A stretch of 64,000 nucleotides of DNA, from positions 25,184 through 89,183 of the forward strand of contig NZ_JAGGJP010000014.1 in NCBI RefSeq assembly GCF_017872975.1, read 5' to 3'. Below, one piece after another: positions 9,157 through 17,540 of this stretch. Made by a program: the position numbers and the translations under genes. The notes beneath the pieces were generated by a model. That model did not search any database. It was given only the letters and a program-made list of their open reading frames with translations, and was not told where the DNA came from. Within the stretch, counting starts at the first letter, position 1. Every line of letters starts with the position of its first letter. The DNA comes from Rubellimicrobium aerolatum. GTDB lineage: Bacteria; Pseudomonadota; Alphaproteobacteria; Rhodobacterales; Rhodobacteraceae.

Positions 9157-9639
9157 ATGACGACCACGACGACGCGGATCGGCCTCGCCCTGGCGGTGGC
9201 TCTGGCGGGGTTCGGGGAGGCGGGGTGGGCTCAGGAGGCTCCCGAAGAGCCAGCTACGTCCGAGGCCGCCGAACCGTCCGAGGTTCCGGATCTCACCGTT
9301 CCCGACCTGAGCGCCGACGCCCCCCGTACGTATCGCACCTGTCCGGATCGCCCGCCCCGACCGGACTGGCTCGAGAGCCTGAGCGTGCGCGACAGCTACA
9401 AGGGGGTGCTGCTGATGTCGATCTACGAAGCACGGGCCTACGAGAGCATCGTGGCGAGCGGTGACTGCTCCTGCTCGAACAAGGCACCCTCCTGGGACGC
9501 AGCCATGACGGAGTATCAGGGTGATTACGCAGAGCTGGATTATGAAGCTCAGAGTGAAGCAACGAGCGAATTTGTGGATCTAAAAAATAGCTTAAGGCAA
9601 CAAACGCGCGCAATCTGCCAAAAGCAAGGCAACTGGTGA
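9157..9639 (+). CDS. Exported protein of unknown function in the T4SS operon
   Basis: I do not recognise the family. The 160-residue product has a signal peptide (residues 1-25, ending WAQ-EA), a Pro/Glu-rich spacer to about residue 60, and a small C-terminal domain containing four cysteines. Two of these form a CSC pair near 107. A strong AAAGGAGGAGA ribosome-binding site precedes the ATG. It lies between virB11 and virB6, so a role in the periplasmic part of the transfer apparatus is likely. From about 9515 its coding sequence becomes clearly AT-richer than all upstream genes; this shift continues into virB6. Confidence 0.7.
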   Translation: MTTTTTRIGLALAVALAGFGEAGWAQEAPEEPATSEAAEPSEVPDLTVPDLSADAPRTYRTCPDRPPRPDWLESLSVRDSYKGVLLMSIYEARAYESIVASGDCSCSNKAPSWDAAMTEYQGDYAELDYEAQSEATSEFVDLKNSLRQQTRAICQKQGNW

Positions 9640-9648
9640 GGACGAACG

Positions 9649-10758
9649 ATGGGGATCGTCTCATGGATGGTAGAGTCCGCCGATGAGTTCATCGCCTCAG
9701 CGGCACAATCTTCATTCGCAGCTTTGGCGGAGGCGATGGGATCGATCTTCATAGTGGCCTCAACTCTTCTCATCATTCTAGTTCTGCTCAACTTCTCTCT
9801 CCAAACTCGGTCCATGGACGGTCGCACAGCGATTTTGCTCGTTGTGCGTCTCATTCTTATCAACGCGTTCGCACTCAATTGGATTCAATTCAACACAGTC
9901 GCTTCCGCCCTCACTGACGGCTTAGATCAGCTTGGTGGCGCCATGGTAGAGGCTGTTGGCGGGGCTGTACCCGAAGGAGCAGTCGGGTTTGCTGGAGCTT
10001 TTGACAACCTCATGGACAGGCTTGCGCAATATTTGAACGCTGCCACAGAGGAGATGGGTTGGATGAGAGGTGCAGCCATCACCAGCATGGGCACTGCAAT
10101 GATGGGGATCGTAGGTGCTCTAGCGGGTGGCGTTCTGATCTTCTCTAAGATCATGTTGGCCCTGTTGATCGGATTGGCACCTATAATGATTGCGACATCC
10201 ATATTCGAAGCCACAAAGGACTACTTCCACCGCTGGCTATCAAATCTTGTTAGCTATGCGATGTTCCCGCTCGTCATCTCGGGCGTGATGGCCACAATCA
10301 TCGGCATGGCCAACAGCTTGGTAAGTCGCATGGGCGATCCTACTGAAGCCGATAGCATTGGGGCTCTCCTACCATTTTTTGCCATGGTCTTTATGGCCAC
10401 CGGCATGATCGCCGCGATCCCGTTCATCGTGAAAGGTCTCTCCGGCAATATCATGATGGCGGCCGCGCCGAGCATGACGGGCGCCGCCGCAAGCCTGTTC
10501 TCCCAAGGTCGCGCGGGCGCCTCAGGGCTGTTCAACACCCGGGGCTATCAGGCCCGCTACGAGGCCGGTCGGGCCAGCGCCGCCGAGATGGCGGGGGCCG
10601 GGGCCCGACGAGCCCTCGACGCCGCCACCGCCGGCCGCGGCACGGGCCTGAACCGGGCCCACCTGATGACGGAGGCCATGGAGCGCAACAAGCGCCTGGA
10701 CGCGGCGGGGATCACCGGACCGAGCAACCTCCGGCCCACGTCCAGCCGCGAACGCTGA
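9649..10758 (+). CDS. virB6: VirB6/TrbL polytopic T4SS protein
   Basis: A 369-residue protein with at least five hydrophobic segments between residues 35 and 270, including the MLALLIGLAPIMIATSIFE stretch characteristic of VirB6, and a polar Ala/Arg-rich cytoplasmic tail. VirB6 forms part of the inner-membrane channel. It lies at the end of the operon rather than between virB5 and virB8. About the first 265 codons are much less GC-rich than the rest of the operon, whereas the tail (after about 10450) returns to high GC. The gene therefore looks mosaic. It ends 14 bases before the convergent virD4 stop. Confidence 0.9.
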   Translation: MGIVSWMVESADEFIASAAQSSFAALAEAMGSIFIVASTLLIILVLLNFSLQTRSMDGRTAILLVVRLILINAFALNWIQFNTVASALTDGLDQLGGAMVEAVGGAVPEGAVGFAGAFDNLMDRLAQYLNAATEEMGWMRGAAITSMGTAMMGIVGALAGGVLIFSKIMLALLIGLAPIMIATSIFEATKDYFHRWLSNLVSYAMFPLVISGVMATIIGMANSLVSRMGDPTEADSIGALLPFFAMVFMATGMIAAIPFIVKGLSGNIMMAAAPSMTGAAASLFSQGRAGASGLFNTRGYQARYEAGRASAAEMAGAGARRALDAATAGRGTGLNRAHLMTEAMERNKRLDAAGITGPSNLRPTSSRER

Positions 10759-10772
10759 CGCGCCCCGCCCGC

Positions 10773-12866
10773 TCAGGTGAGCTTGGAGGTCCGGCTTCGG
10801 GTCCGCGCCTCGTCCGCATCCTCGCTGCTTCCGGACAGGTCGGACGCAATGCTGTCGATCTGCCGGATGACGCCTTTCAAGGTCTGGACCTCCTCCTCCG
10901 TGGCCACGACGGGACGAAGGGTGAGGGGCGCCGGAGGTTCGACCTGGGCGGATCGGGACCGGCGGGCGGACGGCGCCGCGACGGCGGCCTGGGGCTCAGG
11001 GGTCGCGGACAGCGGCCCCGACGCGATCCCGCCTTTGGGCGGGGGCGTTGGGGGTGACGCCGGCTCCTGAGGGGCGGTTTTCGCGGCGAGGGCCGCCTGC
11101 ATCGCCTTGAAGTTGGCTTCGATCTGGGCGACCCGGCCGGACAAGAGGACGTTCTGCTCTTCGGCGGCTTCGGCCCGTTGACGCAACGCCACCACCTCCG
11201 CAACCGCCAAGGCATCCGGATCGGGGTAAGGCCAATCGCCGGCTTGGGCCGCGTGGACCGCCTTGAGCGTGACATCGTCGTAGTACTTGATGCGCTTCGC
11301 CCGGATCGGGTTCTGGGCGTCGATCACCACCACCACGTCGTCGAGGCTCATGGTCCGGGCCTGGTCCTCGGACAGGAGCGGCGCGTCTTCGGTCCGCTCG
11401 GTCAGGGTTCGGGACTTGAGGGCATGCGGACCCAAGGGCCGCGACTTGGAGATGACGCGCTTGGTCGTCATGCCCGTCGACGCGCTCAGCTCCTCGATGG
11501 TCTTGGGATCGGAGGGCGTGAGGTAGACCTTCACACCGGCGCCCCCTTGCAGGGACAGGCGCGTGTTCTCGCCGTAGATCTCGTCAAGCGCCGGGATGGT
11601 CTGCGTCACCAGCGCCAGATGCCCGCCGTAGCCGCGCAGCATCTTGATGGACTCGGCCACGATCGGCATCCGCCCGAGCCGGTCGAACTCGTCCAGCAGG
11701 ATCATCACCCGCCAGGGCTCGTCGGGACCCGGCTTCTTGGCCTGCAGCGAGGCGATCAGGTCCGCAAAGAAGAGCCGGATCAGCGGAGCCAGCGGCCGCA
11801 CCATGTCGGGCGCGACCTCCAGGTAGACGGCGTGCGGCGTGCGGCGAAGGTCGCGGAACGAGAAGTCGCTGGTGGCGGTGGCGGCCTGGATGGCCGGGTT
11901 GGCCCAGGCGTTGAGACCGGCGGTCATCAGCACCGAGATGCAGGAGGTGAGAGTGTCGACGTTGGTCGAGCCCAGGTTCTCGAACAACAGATGCGCGGCC
12001 GGGTTCTTCACCTCGTTCGCAAGCTTGGCGTAGGCCCTCTGCTTGTCCCCGCCCGTGGCCGCGATCTGGTAGATCGCGCCCAGCGTGGGCGTGCCCCGCT
12101 CGAAGGCCAGCATGCCTGCGGCCACGAAGATGTCCATGGCCCCTTCCAGGAACCCGGCCGCCCCGGGGCTGTCGGTCTGGAGGAAGAGCCCGGCCGTCAG
12201 CCGCAGCTCCATCAGCTGCTGGTCGGGGTTCTTCAGCTCAAAGATGCGGCGCAGGGGGTTGTAGCGGTGGCTGGGCTTCCGGCTCCAGTCGGCGGGCGCG
12301 AAGCGGATGACGCGGTTGCCCATGGTCTGGCGCTGCCGGGCGGTCTCCATGAAGTTTTCGCCCTTCACGTCGAGCACCACGACGGAGCCCCGGAAGGTCA
12401 GGAGGTTCGGGATCACGAAGCCCACGCCCTTGCCCCGCCCCGTCGGCGCGACCAGGAGCGCGTGCGGGAACTCGGTGGACACGAGAAACGGCTGGCGGCT
12501 CTTGGGATCGCCGAGCTTGCCCAGGACGAAGCCTTGGCCGAGCGGCCCCAGGAAGCCGTGCCGCTTCATCTGCGCCCGGGTCTGCCACTGGGTGAGCCCG
12601 AACGTGGTGAGCTTCTCCTGCGCCACGACGCCCGTGAGGGCGAGCCCGAACAGCACGCATCCCCCCACCAGGGCGGCCGCGATCAGGAACTCGGTGGGCG
12701 CCCGCTCCCGCAACGCCGCGAAGTTGCGCAGGAAGAACAGGAAGTCGGGACTCTGGAGGGAGCCCCCGAACCGTTGCGTCAGGTAGGCGCTGGCCAGGGC
12801 GTAGCCAAAGCCCGCGCCCAGGAGCGAGAACGAAAGGCCGGCGGCAAGAACACGGCGCTTATCCAT
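10773..12866 (-). CDS. virD4: VirD4/TraG type IV coupling protein
   Basis: A 697-residue coupling ATPase: two N-terminal membrane segments (about 5-30 and 58-82), Walker A APTGRGKGVG at 140-149 and Walker B ILLDEFDRLG at about 386-395. The variable C-terminal tail from about 560 is rich in Ala, Pro and Glu. It recruits the relaxosome to the T4SS channel. The start overlaps the stop of the upstream minus-strand gene by 8 bases, placing it at the end of a virD1-virD2-like operon. It is convergent with virB6. Confidence 0.96.
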   Translation of the reverse strand: MDKRRVLAAGLSFSLLGAGFGYALASAYLTQRFGGSLQSPDFLFFLRNFAALRERAPTEFLIAAALVGGCVLFGLALTGVVAQEKLTTFGLTQWQTRAQMKRHGFLGPLGQGFVLGKLGDPKSRQPFLVSTEFPHALLVAPTGRGKGVGFVIPNLLTFRGSVVVLDVKGENFMETARQRQTMGNRVIRFAPADWSRKPSHRYNPLRRIFELKNPDQQLMELRLTAGLFLQTDSPGAAGFLEGAMDIFVAAGMLAFERGTPTLGAIYQIAATGGDKQRAYAKLANEVKNPAAHLLFENLGSTNVDTLTSCISVLMTAGLNAWANPAIQAATATSDFSFRDLRRTPHAVYLEVAPDMVRPLAPLIRLFFADLIASLQAKKPGPDEPWRVMILLDEFDRLGRMPIVAESIKMLRGYGGHLALVTQTIPALDEIYGENTRLSLQGGAGVKVYLTPSDPKTIEELSASTGMTTKRVISKSRPLGPHALKSRTLTERTEDAPLLSEDQARTMSLDDVVVVIDAQNPIRAKRIKYYDDVTLKAVHAAQAGDWPYPDPDALAVAEVVALRQRAEAAEEQNVLLSGRVAQIEANFKAMQAALAAKTAPQEPASPPTPPPKGGIASGPLSATPEPQAAVAAPSARRSRSAQVEPPAPLTLRPVVATEEEVQTLKGVIRQIDSIASDLSGSSEDADEARTRSRTSKLT

Positions 12867-13752
12867 GGACGGCTCCCCGCAGCGCGTGGCCGTGGCGAAG
12901 GCGCTGCGCGTCGATCTGGGCGTCCACGAGGCGATCCAGAAGCCGGGCGTGCGCGGCCGACCCCTCGGTGGCCCGATCCGCCTCGAGGTAGGCCCGGGCC
13001 AGCTGGAGACGGTCGAGCGGCTCCGACGCGACCTCGGCCAACGCTCCGTCGTCGCCCTGAAGCAGGCGGTCGATCTGGTCGGGGGTGAGGCGGCGCTCGA
13101 TCTCCTCCTGGAAGGCCCGCGCCTCCTCGCGCGAGGCGAAGGCCGGGGCGCGAGCGGACGCGTCGCGCAAGCGCTCGGCCACCACCCGGGCCACGGAGCC
13201 GCCTTGGGCGAACGCCTCCTCCTCGTTCACGGCGCGCTGGACGACGCCAGCGTCGGCGAGCAGATGGCGCAGGTCGCCCGATACCCGGGCGAAGCGATCC
13301 TCCAGCGCGGCCCGGGCGCTCGCGCGGCTCCGCTCGTCCGGGGCATCGAGGTCGTAGGCGCGGGCCAGGGCCTCCCAGTCCTTGCGGGTCCAGGTGGCCT
13401 CCAGATCGGCGCTCGCGGCCCCGATCCGCACGCGCGCCATCACCTCGTCGGCCGAGATCGGGGTGTCGCGCAGGAGAGCCTCCACCGCCGTCCGGACCTC
13501 GGGACCGTCCAGGCGAGCGAGACCGGCCGGATCGCGCGCGTGCTGCGAGTAGACGCCGAAGGATGAGGCGGGCAGGCGAGCCGCATCGCGCCGCTCGGGG
13601 TCGAGATGCCGGATCGAGGTCAGGACCTCATCCAGCCGTTGCTCCAGGGCCGGACGCGCGGCCGGAGCGGCGGCCGCGATCCGGGCTCGGGCGCTGTCCA
13701 GGCTCGCGTGGAACTGCCGGGTCAGGGTGTCTGGGGTGTCATCAGGGGCCAT
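12859..13752 (-). CDS. Free-standing paralogue of the relaxase C-terminal domain
   Basis: A 297-residue, mostly helical, Ala/Arg-rich protein without a recognisable catalytic motif. Along nearly its whole length it resembles residues about 330-611 of the adjacent relaxase: both contain a VxxSIxHLxP segment, a (V/L)YSxxxxxPxxxxRLD segment and the C-terminal LDRLVDAQIDAQRLR. At DNA level 32 bases are identical near the two 3' ends. The start MAPDDTPDTL at 13752 is 29 bases after the relaxase stop; the longer frame would run into the relaxase gene. Tandem duplication followed by loss of the nuclease half is the simplest origin. A relaxosome-binding or accessory role is inference. Confidence 0.8.
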   Translation of the reverse strand: MAPDDTPDTLTRQFHASLDSARARIAAAAPAARPALEQRLDEVLTSIRHLDPERRDAARLPASSFGVYSQHARDPAGLARLDGPEVRTAVEALLRDTPISADEVMARVRIGAASADLEATWTRKDWEALARAYDLDAPDERSRASARAALEDRFARVSGDLRHLLADAGVVQRAVNEEEAFAQGGSVARVVAERLRDASARAPAFASREEARAFQEEIERRLTPDQIDRLLQGDDGALAEVASEPLDRLQLARAYLEADRATEGSAAHARLLDRLVDAQIDAQRLRHGHALRGAVHG

Positions 13753-13781
13753 GGGACGGATCTCCTGGAGCGGGGAATGAG

Positions 13782-15617
13782 CTAGCGGCGCGTGAGGCCA
13801 TGGCCGAGACCCTGCCGAAGGCGCTGCGCGTCGATCTGGGCGTCCACCAGGCGGTCGAGCACATGCGCGAGGGCGTTCGGTTGTGGCGCGGCGGGGTGGG
13901 CCTGGAGGTAGGCCTTGGCCAGGCACAAGCGGTCCAGGGCGCTGTCGGCCAGAGGGGCGAGGACCTCCTCGTCGCCGGCGTCGAGCCGGGCCAACTGGGC
14001 GGGCGTCAGGTGGCGCGCGACGGCGTGGCGGAACGCCTCGGCCTCTCCGGGGCTATCGAAGGCTGGGGCCGAGGCGCGAGCGTCACGGAGCCGCTCGGCG
14101 ATGGCGGACAGGATGGCCAGGGAGGCCGCGGGAGCCGGGTCCGTCAGCGTCGATCCCGCGCCGTGGCGCCGGACGCCGGCGGCCGTCAGGGTCCGGGCCA
14201 GGGCGCCATGCACATGGTCGAGCCGGTCCAGCGTCCGGCTCCACCCGTCGGACCCGGACAGGTCGAGCCCGTCCTGGGCCGCGAGGCGGCGGGCGTCGGA
14301 GGCCAGCCACTGCCGCTCGAGAGCCGCGTTCGGGGCGCCGAGCCGCAGCCGGGCCAGGATTTCGGCCCGCGCCAGGGGGGTCGAGCGCAAGGCCGCGTCC
14401 ACCGCCGCCCCGATCGCCGGATCGTCCAGCCGGTGGCGGGCGGACGGCTCGAGGGCCCGGTGGGAGTAGAGGCCCTCCGCGCTGGGGGGCTCCAGAAGCG
14501 AGGCGGAGGCGCGCCCGAGCGGGTTGAGGTGGCTGATCGACACGAGAACGGTGTTGAGCTCGTGCTGGTAACGGGGGCGCTCGGCCGGCTCGGCGGCGTG
14601 GATGCGCTCCTCGACGGCTCTCAAGCTTCGCGAAAGGTCGCGCAGGAGGTCGTCGAAGGAGGCTTGGTCGTAGGTCGCATAGATTCCGCCCTGGGGCAGG
14701 ATGTGGCCGCCGCGCGCCAGGATCGCGCTGGCCTGGAGCAGGGCGTCGCTGACCTCCTCGAAGCCCGCGCGGCTCGCCTCGGCCGCGAGGTCCTGATAGG
14801 TCGAGCTGGCCAGGGCGACCTGCTGGAGCGCCCGGTCGAGGCCGCGCCCGGCCCTCTCCCGCTCGACGGGCGCGCGCCGCTCGACGCGCGCGCGCTGCAC
14901 TTCGACGCTGCGGGATCCGAAGGTGATCCGACCCCGGTCGAACCGCTCGGTGGCCTCCAGGCGCAACCCGAACCGGTCCCCCTGCTCCACCATCGCCTGC
15001 CGGAAGGCCTGATAGTTGAAGCGGTGGTCGCGCTTGAGGAAGAAGCGCTCCCCGTCCGGGCTTTGCCGGTTGACCACGATGTGGGCGTGGGGGTGGGCGC
15101 GATCGGTATGGACGGCCGCGATGTAGTCGAACCGGGCGCCCTGCCCTTGGAAGAAGCGGTCGCAGAGGCTCTCCACCACGTCGCGCACGTGCTCGGGCCG
15201 GGTGCCGATGGGAAACGACATGAGCAGGTGGGAGGTGTGGCCGAGCTTGAGAGGCCGCGTGGTGTCCCACTGCCCCGAGAACCGCCGCGCCACCGCGTCG
15301 ATGTCCGCGGCGCTCAGCACCCTGCGGCCGTCGTACTGCCCGCGGGCGTCGAAGACATGGGCCGACTTGGTGGTGAGATAGGTGAGCTGGTTGCGCAGCT
15401 GCGCGCGGGTGTGGCAGCCCCCCCTTCGGATGACCTTGAAGACCGCCGGGCTGTGACCGCGGGCGGCGCGCACCATCTGCGCGCGACGGTTCAGGACCCG
15501 CGACCCGGCCTCCGGACCGAAGGCCCCCCCTGCCCCGCTTCCGCCGCGTCGCCCCCGCACGCGGCTCCAGCCGGTGTCGAACAGATCGGCGGCGGGGGAC
15601 AGCTCAGGCCGTCTCAT
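13782..15617 (-). CDS. virD2: VirD2-like (MOB-P class) relaxase
   Basis: A 611-residue relaxase. The likely nicking tyrosine is Tyr80, in RNQLTYLTTK. The metal-binding motif is HTDRAHPHAHIVVN at residues 170-183. Together these give the VirD2-type three-His nuclease fold. The C-terminal half (about 330-611) is a helical domain that also occurs as a separate downstream gene. The protein nicks oriT and pilots the strand into the recipient. The start overlaps the VirD1-like gene by 14 bases. Upstream lies the hairpin-rich probable oriT. Confidence 0.93.
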   Translation of the reverse strand: MRRPELSPAADLFDTGWSRVRGRRGGSGAGGAFGPEAGSRVLNRRAQMVRAARGHSPAVFKVIRRGGCHTRAQLRNQLTYLTTKSAHVFDARGQYDGRRVLSAADIDAVARRFSGQWDTTRPLKLGHTSHLLMSFPIGTRPEHVRDVVESLCDRFFQGQGARFDYIAAVHTDRAHPHAHIVVNRQSPDGERFFLKRDHRFNYQAFRQAMVEQGDRFGLRLEATERFDRGRITFGSRSVEVQRARVERRAPVERERAGRGLDRALQQVALASSTYQDLAAEASRAGFEEVSDALLQASAILARGGHILPQGGIYATYDQASFDDLLRDLSRSLRAVEERIHAAEPAERPRYQHELNTVLVSISHLNPLGRASASLLEPPSAEGLYSHRALEPSARHRLDDPAIGAAVDAALRSTPLARAEILARLRLGAPNAALERQWLASDARRLAAQDGLDLSGSDGWSRTLDRLDHVHGALARTLTAAGVRRHGAGSTLTDPAPAASLAILSAIAERLRDARASAPAFDSPGEAEAFRHAVARHLTPAQLARLDAGDEEVLAPLADSALDRLCLAKAYLQAHPAAPQPNALAHVLDRLVDAQIDAQRLRQGLGHGLTRR

Positions 15618-16176
15618 CCGGCCTCTCCTCGTGGAGGGTGGCCGCCACCACCACGTTGAGGGTCGCGCGCCGCGCCTCCGCGAGTTGACGCACCTGGTCG
15701 GCCACCTCGAACACCACCGTCAGCGCCTCGCGGACCTCCGCGTGGGACCGGGCCGTATAGGGCAAGGCCTGCCCCTTGATCCGGGCCTCGTTGCAGGCCT
15801 TGGCGATCTGGTTGATGTTGCCGCCGATGCGGTTGACGGCCGCGCCCAGGCGCCGGAGCTGATCGGCCTCCTCCCCCTCAGTCACGAAGACCTCCCCCGC
15901 CGCGCGCACCAGGCGCTTGATCGCCTCGGACCGGCTGAGGCCATGCCGTCCGATGGTGGCCTCGAAGGCCCGCAGCTCGCGATCCGACACCCGCGCGCTG
16001 ACCACATGCGTGGTGCCGTCGAGCACCGTCGACGCGTCCCCGACCTGCCGCGCCACGGCGTGGATCGTCTGGCGGCTGACGGCGAAGCGCGCCGCGAGGT
16101 CGCGCGCGCTCACCCCCCTCGCCCGCTCGCGGGCGATCTCCAAGCGCTGGCCGGGGGTCAAGCGGAGACGAGGCAT
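15604..16176 (-). CDS. virD1: VirD1/MobC-like relaxase accessory protein with N-terminal HTH
   Basis: A 190-residue protein. The N-terminal 50 residues form a Hin-like helix-turn-helix (ARDLAARFAVSRQTIHAVA). The middle carries a ribbon-helix-helix-like VSARVSDRELRAFEATIGRHGLSRSEAIKRLVR segment, and the remainder the MobC-type LGAAVNRIGGNINQIAKACNEA motif (about 120-141). Such proteins bind oriT and assist the relaxase. A fused HTH ahead of the MobC domain is not the standard VirD1 layout and suggests it also autoregulates. It is divergent from virC1 across the probable oriT and overlaps the relaxase start. Confidence 0.85.
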   Translation of the reverse strand: MPRLRLTPGQRLEIARERARGVSARDLAARFAVSRQTIHAVARQVGDASTVLDGTTHVVSARVSDRELRAFEATIGRHGLSRSEAIKRLVRAAGEVFVTEGEEADQLRRLGAAVNRIGGNINQIAKACNEARIKGQALPYTARSHAEVREALTVVFEVADQVRQLAEARRATLNVVVAATLHEERPDETA

Positions 16177-16818
16177 GGTGTAAAGTATACAGTGTTATTT
16201 CCCGCCAAATCTACGACCGAGGCAGGCCTTCGCGCAAGCGGAGGTCGGAGGCGGTCGTAGTCCATGTCAGGCGGCCCCCAGGGGCCGCCTCGGCGCCGCC
16301 AGCGCCGACCCGACCGTTCAAAGGACGGCGCACCCCGAACGGCGGAAACCGGAGAGCGACTCCGGGACGTCGCACAGCCACCAGCACTCAGTTATGACCC
16401 TGTGCCGTCCAACGGACCCCTGATGACGCACGGCACTCACCGAACAGCCATGACCAACGAGCCGCTAGCGACCAGCAATAAGTAACGAGCAGGAACCTTT
16501 AAGCGCCCGACACACAGGAATCAGGGGCCACGGACCAGCTATCAGCGATCCACTCACCGCGTGAAGCGCTTGCCGTCAAGCATTCCACTCAAGGCAGTTA
16601 CCAATAAGCTGGACGCGATCAGCATCCCGCATTTATCGTACAGCACACGGCGGTCCAAGACCGGCCCATGTGGGCCAGCTACAACAGCACCGCGCGGAGA
16701 GGACCGCAACCGACGGCAAGGGATGACCGATCAGCGGCCAGCAGCTAGGGTCCGGTCCGAGGCAGCAGGCGAGCCCCCAGTCCTGGCGCACAGACCGGGT
16801 CGGGGCGAGGAGTTCAGG
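16177..16818. other. Intergenic region between virD1 and virC1: probable oriT and divergent promoters
   Basis: About 640 bases without a convincing gene, less GC-rich than its surroundings. Beside virD1 it holds an AGTATA box (16184-16189; TATACT on the minus strand) only 7-8 bases from the virD1 ATG, implying a short or absent leader. Two stem-loops follow: CTACGACCG/CGGTCGTAG (16211-16219/16252-16260) and AGGCGGCCCC/GGGGCCGCCT (16269-16290). A weaker dyad, GGACGGC/GCCGTCC, lies at 16323-16329/16404-16410. The position between divergent virD and virC operons matches the border/oriT arrangement of related plasmids. I cannot name the nic site. Confidence 0.6.
16211..16290. repeat. Paired inverted repeats in the probable oriT
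   Basis: Two perfect stem-loops in tandem: a 9-bp stem with a 32-base loop (16211-16260), and a 10-bp GC stem with almost no loop (16269-16290). Nested inside the first are shorter GACCG/CGGTC elements. Relaxase recognition sites typically sit in such inverted repeats next to the nick. They lie about 35-115 bases upstream of the VirD1-like gene. Confidence 0.65.
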
Positions 16819-17538
16819 ATGGCGAACGACAACATGGTGGTGGTGGCCGCGGTGGCGCGCAAGGGCGGCTGCGGCAAGTCCACCCTCGTGAAGGCGCTGG
16901 CGAGCGCCGCGCTCGGGGCTGGCAAGTCGGTCCTGTTGATCGACACCGATCCGCAAGGCGATCTGGGCGGGTGGTTCGAGCGCGCGACGGAGCAGGGCAT
17001 GGTGCCGGCCGGGGCGTCCTTCGCCCGGGCCCGGGACACCGAGGAGCTCGACGCCCGGATCAACGAGGCCTACGACGGCGACGCGACCGACTTCATCTTC
17101 ATCGACACGGCCGGAACGGCCGGAGCGTGGGCCGACCAGATCGCCATGCTGGCGGATTACCTGATCACGCCCGTGCTGGCCACGTCGAGCGACCTCGTGG
17201 TGGGGACGCAGACCGCTCAGTGGTTCCAGCGACTTCAGGAACGCGCCTCGCGCCCAGAGGACCTGCCCCCCCACCGCGTGGTCCTGACCCGCTTCCCCTC
17301 CAAGGCCACGAAGCTGGAGGTGGCGCTGGCCAAGAGGGCGCACGGGCTCTTTCCCGTCATCAACACGATCGTCCAGGACCGGGCCGCCTACAAGGAGATG
17401 GACGAGCGTGGGTTCCTGGGCGAGATCGCCCAAAGCTACCAAAGCCAGCCGAGCCCGTTGGAGCGCAACCGGGCCCGCCACTTCCAGGAGGCGTTGGTGG
17501 AAGCCATGGGCGTGCTCAACAACATCATGGAGAGGTAG
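16819..17538 (+). CDS. virC1: VirC1-like ParA-family ATPase
   Basis: A 239-residue deviant-Walker ATPase: KGGCGKST at residues 15-22, DTDPQGD near 43-49 and IDTAGT near 95-100. The start at 16819 is supported by a GAGGAG ribosome-binding site and by family length; the longer frame upstream has no family similarity. VirC1 in Agrobacterium gathers relaxosomes at the cell pole. Position next to oriT and a VirC2-like gene favours that role over plasmid partitioning, although the large ParB-like protein at 19785 has no other ParA in the window. Confidence 0.88.
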   Translation: MANDNMVVVAAVARKGGCGKSTLVKALASAALGAGKSVLLIDTDPQGDLGGWFERATEQGMVPAGASFARARDTEELDARINEAYDGDATDFIFIDTAGTAGAWADQIAMLADYLITPVLATSSDLVVGTQTAQWFQRLQERASRPEDLPPHRVVLTRFPSKATKLEVALAKRAHGLFPVINTIVQDRAAYKEMDERGFLGEIAQSYQSQPSPLERNRARHFQEALVEAMGVLNNIMER

Positions 17539-17540
17539 GG

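Noticed and set aside
11178..13088. Long plus-strand frame opposite virD4
   Set aside because: His/Gly/Arg-rich shadow of virD4. The minus-strand frame has intact Walker motifs.
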